Origin: a virus
Strand: one strand, 5' to 3'
Length of the DNA: 52,427 bases
IMG/VR virus record: IMGVR_UViG_3300043452_000009
Span: 1 to 52,427 of that record
Both the position numbers and the translations under genes were made by a program. Every line of letters starts with the position of its first letter. Within the stretch, counting starts at the first letter, position 1. The notes under the pieces are model-generated. The model did not search any database. It saw only the letters and a program-made list of their open reading frames with translations, and was not told the DNA's origin. Shown piece by piece: positions 48,474-52,427 of the stretch.

Positions 48474-50862
48474 CCTTCTTAGCTTTTTCTGTTACAAACT
48501 TGATCCATCTGCCGTTTGAATCCCTACCTTCTACCGGAGGTATATCACTTATGAAGTTACCATAAGAAGCCAACCATTTGTAGAAAACATTCCTAGATAT
48601 CGTCATCTTAGCCTTAGGACCAAAGTCAGGGTTGTCGTTAACAAAATCCTGATACAAGTCACTCTTGAATAAGATCTTGTCCTTCTTAAGCTTGTCACTT
48701 GCTTGACTGCCCTCGATAAGACCGCACCACTCAATGAACTCATGACACGTCTCAGCAGATAGCTTACGAACCTTAAGGTTAACGAACGTGCTCTTGATAA
48801 GACCTGTGTTCATGTACGCTTTTAAGTTGTTGATCATGTAGTTGTCAAACCTGCACCACTCATCAAAGTCCCAGTCACTGAATAGCAACCTACCGAACTC
48901 AACAAGCGGAGTAAACTCCTTGGTGTAGAACTGTTTGAACTCCAGCTCCCACTTACGTCTCTCGAATGAGTTACCCTTACCCTTGATGGCGTAGTTGGTT
49001 GTAATAACTACCTTAGGTGACCTAGCGAATGTAAGCTTGATAGCGTCCTTGTTCTTCTTCTCTATCGTAAGACCCTCAGTAACAATACTGAACAGCCTCT
49101 CGAAGTCGAAGTGCTTTCTAACGTCATCAAAGCAAAGCACCTGCGTGTCGATTGATACGGTCTGGTATGCGAATGACTTCTCGAAGTTGAAAGACTTGCC
49201 GTCAATCATAGCGAACTTCTTCATCTTAGATATACCGTTGACAAACAAGCCCTTACCAGTTCCTCCCTCAGGGTTATCCGTAATGACCTCATCATTTAAG
49301 ATAACGGCCGGGCAGTACGAAAGGTTCTTGTAGCCATGCATTAGGTAACCGATCGTGCTCTCCATTGACTTAACCCTTTGCTCGTCATCACCAGCGATGT
49401 TTGAAACGAATGTCTTGTAGTCACACTCATTAGAATCGCAGATGTCAAAGTCCCTGTCAATAATCTGATCCTTCCAGATGTAGCCTCCTAGATCCATGTA
49501 ATCAATCATGATGATGTCATTCATGGTAACCTTAACCGCGCAGTTCCTGTAGTACAGGTACGCTGTGTCCTTGGCATCCTCTATGAAGTAAACATCAACA
49601 GAAGCCAATAGAGAAAGGAAGTCATCCTTGAAGAACCTTGTCTTGTCAGCGAAGTAGTTGTACACAGACATGTCGTCTATGTTCTCTAGGTAGTCAAGCA
49701 CGAAGTCCTTGATCTCGGTCTCAGATGCATTCTCAATCAGGTTGTTAGTAACCCTTACAAGTATGAAGTCCTTACTACCTTCTGGCACAAACTTATAGAA
49801 CCCATTGTCCTCAAGGAACTCCTTGAACAGGTAGTGTATAATTGTTACAGCCCCCTTGTCGCTCTTCCACCAAAACTTCTTGCTCGACTCCTGCTCATCA
49901 ATACTCTCAATGACACTTGTAATAACACTCTCGTGTATATCCGAGTCAGTAAATTCTGCAATAACATCCTTCTTATGCGCACCTCTTTTAATTTTTTGTT
50001 TAATTTGACTTACCTTTTCTTCATCCTCGTAGTACTTGGTCCCGAACTTATTCGTGTGAGAGTACGCAGAGTCAATCGTCTGCTTAATCTCAGACAACGG
50101 GAAGTCACTAGAGGCAAACTGCGACATCACATACTCAGCTAACGACTTGTTAACACCGTAATCATTAAATGCAGCGGCTAGTATGTACGTGTTGTTGTTA
50201 CGCTCACCATCCACAAGGCCGTACCTCTTAACCCACCACTTCATTAGGATCTCAACAATCTTATTATCGTTAGTTATTGGTATGGTTTGCTTGGATGAGA
50301 ACTTATCAACCTCCTTGTACTCAGGCTCCTCCGTCTTCTCCCATACTTTAGCCTTGTCGTTGATGTATATGTCTGGGTCGTACGACTCGTAGCATACACG
50401 CGACAGGTTCTTCGATGTCTTGTCGAAGTAAGGCGACTTGAAGTGCTTCTCAAGTGAGTTGAAGTAGCTGACGTGGTTATCTGGATCGTTTGGTATTCTA
50501 ACAATTACCTTAAGTCCATCGTCTGATGGTGAGATAAACGCGGAGAATACAAACTTGTCCTTCTTAAGCTCATCCTTGTAGTCGTTAAGCTTTTTCTTAT
50601 CCTCGAAGTTATCGAAGTCTAAGCAAATCAAACCGCTGTGCTCAAGCAGTGAGTTGTCCGCTCTCTTGTTAAACCTTCCAGAGAAACATATAGACGGAAG
50701 CTCTTGCTTAAGCGTGTTACGCTTGGTCTTGTCCTTCTGAGCTCTGATGCTCTTAACAAGATCCTTTGACGCGCCCTCTCTAATCCTAGCGAGCACCACG
50801 TTCACATCCCTATAGAAGGGCGTGGACGTTTCCTTAATGTTTCTAAAAACCGTTACTGTCAT
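48451..50862 (-). CDS. Primase-helicase with VirE-like N-terminus
   Basis: 803 residues. N-terminal ~1-130 is a VirE_N/BT4734-like domain (LPSICFSGRF, GLICLDFDNF, AFISPSDDGLKVIVRIP), common in Bacteroidota mobile elements. A helical primase-C-terminal-like part (about 200-290) follows, then a D5/SF3-type ATPase: Walker A NPEGGTGKGL (530-539), Walker B VLCFDDV (575-581), sensor VVITTN (618-623) and NSFERRKWELEF (631-642). Its acidic pair LDFDNF resembles AEP primases. It would unwind DNA and prime replication. Gene composition is visibly richer in C-ending codons than flanking small genes, like groEL. Confidence 0.88.
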   Translation of the reverse strand: MTVTVFRNIKETSTPFYRDVNVVLARIREGASKDLVKSIRAQKDKTKRNTLKQELPSICFSGRFNKRADNSLLEHSGLICLDFDNFEDKKKLNDYKDELKKDKFVFSAFISPSDDGLKVIVRIPNDPDNHVSYFNSLEKHFKSPYFDKTSKNLSRVCYESYDPDIYINDKAKVWEKTEEPEYKEVDKFSSKQTIPITNDNKIVEILMKWWVKRYGLVDGERNNNTYILAAAFNDYGVNKSLAEYVMSQFASSDFPLSEIKQTIDSAYSHTNKFGTKYYEDEEKVSQIKQKIKRGAHKKDVIAEFTDSDIHESVITSVIESIDEQESSKKFWWKSDKGAVTIIHYLFKEFLEDNGFYKFVPEGSKDFILVRVTNNLIENASETEIKDFVLDYLENIDDMSVYNYFADKTRFFKDDFLSLLASVDVYFIEDAKDTAYLYYRNCAVKVTMNDIIMIDYMDLGGYIWKDQIIDRDFDICDSNECDYKTFVSNIAGDDEQRVKSMESTIGYLMHGYKNLSYCPAVILNDEVITDNPEGGTGKGLFVNGISKMKKFAMIDGKSFNFEKSFAYQTVSIDTQVLCFDDVRKHFDFERLFSIVTEGLTIEKKNKDAIKLTFARSPKVVITTNYAIKGKGNSFERRKWELEFKQFYTKEFTPLVEFGRLLFSDWDFDEWCRFDNYMINNLKAYMNTGLIKSTFVNLKVRKLSAETCHEFIEWCGLIEGSQASDKLKKDKILFKSDLYQDFVNDNPDFGPKAKMTISRNVFYKWLASYGNFISDIPPVEGRDSNGRWIKFVTEKAKKDEPEQLF

Positions 50863-50864
50863 AT

Positions 50865-51125
50865 CTATTCAGTTATTTGTTCGTAATTGTGTCTGATAAG
50901 CGTGTTTATCTTATTATTCATGTTGTTTAAATAAGAACCTGAACTTACTTGCTTGCTGTCAAAGATCGTCTCGTACAGAGGCTCTAATGACTTCGCAAAC
51001 TCCTTAGCTCTTTCTCTAATACCTACAGCTGTATCTGTATTAACAGCCATTTCATCTAGCATGTCTATCATGCAGTGCGTTAAAACAGCTAGCGTGTGCG
51101 ATTGGATTCGTTGCTTTCTATTCAT
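50865..51125 (-). CDS. Small helical hypothetical protein
   Basis: 86 residues. Begins MNRKQRIQSHTLAVLTHCMI, contains MAVNTDTAVGIRERAKEFAK and ends HNYEQITE. Predicted helical. It ends two bases before the primase-helicase start. Unknown; a replication accessory role is possible from its place. Confidence 0.5.
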   Translation of the reverse strand: MNRKQRIQSHTLAVLTHCMIDMLDEMAVNTDTAVGIRERAKEFAKSLEPLYETIFDSKQVSSGSYLNNMNNKINTLIRHNYEQITE

Positions 51126-51131
51126 AATTAT

Positions 51132-51341
51132 TTAATTAAATTCTTCGTCTGTTATATCTTCTCTCTCGTGTAGTATTTGAAGCAATCTATCTGCTGTTAA
51201 AATATACCCAGCTAAAGCTTCATCTGTACCAAACTTACCGCAGTCTCTATAAAAATCAATATGTATAACGGTGTCGTTTCCAAATGTTTTTACCTCAAAT
51301 GTTGTCGTCTGTTCTTCCCGTGGTTTGTATAATAAACTCAT
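51132..51341 (-). CDS. Small hypothetical protein
   Basis: 69 residues. Begins MSLLYKPREEQTTTFEVKTF, contains TVIHIDFYRDCGKFGTDEAL and ends EREDITDEEFN. Mixed alpha/beta. The start lies inside the previous gene (47-base overlap in another frame). Function unknown. Confidence 0.5.
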   Translation of the reverse strand: MSLLYKPREEQTTTFEVKTFGNDTVIHIDFYRDCGKFGTDEALAGYILTADRLLQILHEREDITDEEFN

Positions 51342-51552
51342 AACCTTTTTCTTTTTTAAATGTTTCTAATGATTGCTTAACCGTAATATCTCCATACGAT
51401 AGTGAATGAAAACAACTACTTTTTATAAACCACTCTGCAAATTCAACAGCGTAATCATCTGCTATTTTTTCAGAAATATTAATATCAACTTCTGTTTTTT
51501 CATCAGAAAGATGCCCTGTTAAAGCTTGTCTAAACTTTTCTTTTAGTGTCAT
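51295..51552 (-). CDS. Small accessory protein, MTLKE paralogue 1
   Basis: 85 residues. Begins MTLKEKFRQALTGHLSDEKT, has KIADDYAVEFAEWFIKSS and a final LETFKKEKGYEFIIQTTG. It is clearly related to the next gene upstream (MTLKE start, IADDYAxEFxxW and FKKEKG motifs). Short MTLKE/MTPKE proteins like this are common in flavobacterial phages. Function unknown. Confidence 0.6.
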   Translation of the reverse strand: MTLKEKFRQALTGHLSDEKTEVDINISEKIADDYAVEFAEWFIKSSCFHSLSYGDITVKQSLETFKKEKGYEFIIQTTGRTDDNI

Positions 51553-51731
51553 AATCCTTTTTCTTTTTTAAATTCTTTTAATTGTTTATTTAAAACTTCT
51601 TTGTTAATATTAAATAGCCAATTAGAAAACTCAATAGCGTAATCATCTGCTATTATTTCAAGTTGTGCTTCTCTTATTTGTAATCTTGGATTAGTATCTA
51701 ACCATTTTTTAAACTCTTCTTTTAGTGTCAT
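51549..51731 (-). CDS. Small accessory protein, MTLKE paralogue 2
   Basis: 60 residues. Begins MTLKEEFKKWLDTNPRLQIR, has IIADDYAIEFSNWLF and ends LKEFKKEKGL. Shares start, middle and end motifs with paralogue 1 but lacks its middle insertion and the extra C-terminal tail. Overlaps both neighbours by 4 bases (ATGA). Confidence 0.6.
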   Translation of the reverse strand: MTLKEEFKKWLDTNPRLQIREAQLEIIADDYAIEFSNWLFNINKEVLNKQLKEFKKEKGL

Positions 51732-51955
51732 AACTTTTGCATTTCCTGTTTAACTTCATACCAATATTTTAAATTAGGATTTAATTCACCATTTGCATCC
51801 GCTAAATAGGTATCTATATATTCCCATTGATTAATAACTAAATCAACTGCTATTAATGCACATTGTTTAGCTTCTTCAATACTAAATTCTTCAATATAAG
51901 TTTGCATTAAATCATACTTATGTACTAACTCTATCGCTTTTTCTTTTGGTTCCAT
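51728..51955 (-). CDS. Small accessory protein, MEPKE paralogue
   Basis: 75 residues. Begins MEPKEKAIELVHKYDLMQTY, then EEAKQCALIAVDLVINQWEY and ends YWYEVKQEMQKL. The K-QxALIAVDxxI ... YWxxVKQEIEKL pattern marks a larger family that also includes the next two genes. It starts just downstream of the inverted repeat at 51975-52003. Function unknown. Confidence 0.62.
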   Translation of the reverse strand: MEPKEKAIELVHKYDLMQTYIEEFSIEEAKQCALIAVDLVINQWEYIDTYLADANGELNPNLKYWYEVKQEMQKL

Positions 51956-51974
51956 AGTTTTATGTGTTTTAATT

Positions 51975-52003
51975 TGTCACAAATACGTACTAAATTTGTG
52001 ACA
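51975..52003. promoter_or_regulatory. Inverted repeat, possible operator
   Basis: TGTCACAAAT (51975-51984) and ATTTGTGACA (51994-52003) are perfect 10-bp inverted arms around a 9-base spacer. They fill the only sizeable gap (51956-52005) in the leftward small-gene block. No T-run follows on either strand, so an operator for a dimeric repressor or activator seems more likely than a terminator. Confidence 0.6.
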
Positions 52004-52005
52004 CT

Positions 52006-52260
52006 TTATAATTTATTTATTTCGTTTTTAACTTCTTGGTAGTAATGTACCGCTATTGATTCTGATAAATATAAGTCAGGAGTCATTTCTGTTTTCTTAT
52101 GCACCTGATGAAATGTTTGCTTTAATGCTTCGTGGATTCTATCACAAATTAATCTTGACTGCACTTTAGCTAGTTTTTCTGCGCTAACAGTACTATCACC
52201 TTTATGAACAAACTCAAGGCATTCTCTATATAAATCTAATGCTAATTCTTTTGGTGTCAT
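52006..52260 (-). CDS. Small accessory protein, MTPKE paralogue
   Basis: 84 residues. Begins MTPKELALDLYRECLEFVHK, has RLICDRIHEALKQTFHQVHK and ends HYYQEVKNEINKL. Shares the MxPKE start and YYxEVKxEIxKL ending with its neighbours. It is the last gene before the inverted repeat. Function unknown. Confidence 0.6.
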   Translation of the reverse strand: MTPKELALDLYRECLEFVHKGDSTVSAEKLAKVQSRLICDRIHEALKQTFHQVHKKTEMTPDLYLSESIAVHYYQEVKNEINKL

Positions 52261-52427
52261 AGCTTTTCTATTTCTTGTTTAACCTGTAGCCAATAATCAT
52301 TTTGAGAATATGTATTGAAAAAATTATTATCATTATTAAGTATCTCATCAACTGCTATTAATGATTGATTTTTCGCTAAGTCTTTTGCTGCTTCTGTTGA
52401 ATAAATGTCGTCTATTAATTCATAATA
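52257..52427 (-). CDS. Small accessory protein, partial at window edge
   Basis: 56 residues visible, open to the right edge, so the N-terminus is missing. It contains EAAKDLAKNQSLIAVDEILN and ends YWLQVKQEIEKL, the same pattern as the 51728 and 52006 proteins. Its stop overlaps the next start (ATGA). Confidence 0.6.
   Translation of the reverse strand, partial: YYELIDDIYSTEAAKDLAKNQSLIAVDEILNNDNNFFNTYSQNDYWLQVKQEIEKL

Noticed and set aside
51975-52003. Inverted repeat as Rho-independent terminator
   Set aside because: No T-run follows the hairpin on either strand, so I list it as a possible operator instead.
1-52427. Integrase, repressor/lysogeny module, tRNA genes, RNA polymerase
   Set aside because: I saw no convincing tyrosine or serine recombinase, no tRNA cloverleaf and no polymerase signature in the window; the rest of the genome is not visible.

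Overview
The window is a 52.4 kb piece of a tailed double-stranded DNA bacteriophage genome. It is AT-rich, packed with overlapping genes, and has no ribosomal RNA, tRNA or integrase that I could see. The host is probably a Bacteroidota bacterium, perhaps a flavobacterium. The reasons are repeated TAnnTTTG (-7) promoter motifs ahead of genes, starts preceded by A-rich rather than Shine-Dalgarno leaders, a primase-helicase with a VirE-like N-terminus (typical of Bacteroides-group elements), and a signal peptide ending in NAQ. The virion genes (large terminase, ~810-residue portal, ~475-residue capsid protein, two ring/adaptor proteins, a 1641-residue stabilisation or muzzle protein, very large internal proteins, no tape measure) suggest a short-tailed podovirus distantly related to crAss-like and Cellulophaga podoviruses.

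Layout: 1-301 is the end of an HNH endonuclease. 361-2836 holds three small genes, then groEL and groES. 2823-3284 is a minus-strand winged-helix-like gene, divergent from 3330 across a perfect 18-bp palindromic promoter. 3330-11879 encodes receptor-binding fibres (collagen-like, Phage_fiber-like, S74 autochaperone) and the lysis cassette (holin, M15 endolysin, overlapping spanin-like pair). 11911-13676 has small genes, a second GroES-like protein and a GIY-YIG homing endonuclease. 13676-29412 is packaging, head and tail: TerS, TerL, portal, scaffold, capsid, rings, muzzle. 29432-41209 holds a GNAT-like protein and internal virion proteins, with a ferritin gene embedded between two giant ones. 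At 41209 the plus-strand late block meets the minus-strand early/replication block (52427 down to 41206) at a bidirectional terminator. The minus block holds a run of small paralogous accessory genes, primase-helicase, an SF2 helicase with a VRR-NUC nuclease, a lone DnaA domain-IV protein, a calcineurin-like phosphoesterase and a dNMP kinase-like protein.

The rightward block builds, fills and releases virions; the leftward block copies DNA and supplies nucleotides. The most striking content is a phage chaperonin system (GroEL, GroES and a separate double-barrel GroES-like protein beside the packaging genes), a ferritin with a conserved di-iron centre inside the internal-virion-protein operon, and regulatory elements folded into coding sequence (terminators inside convergent genes, a palindromic divergent promoter, possibly leaderless late genes).
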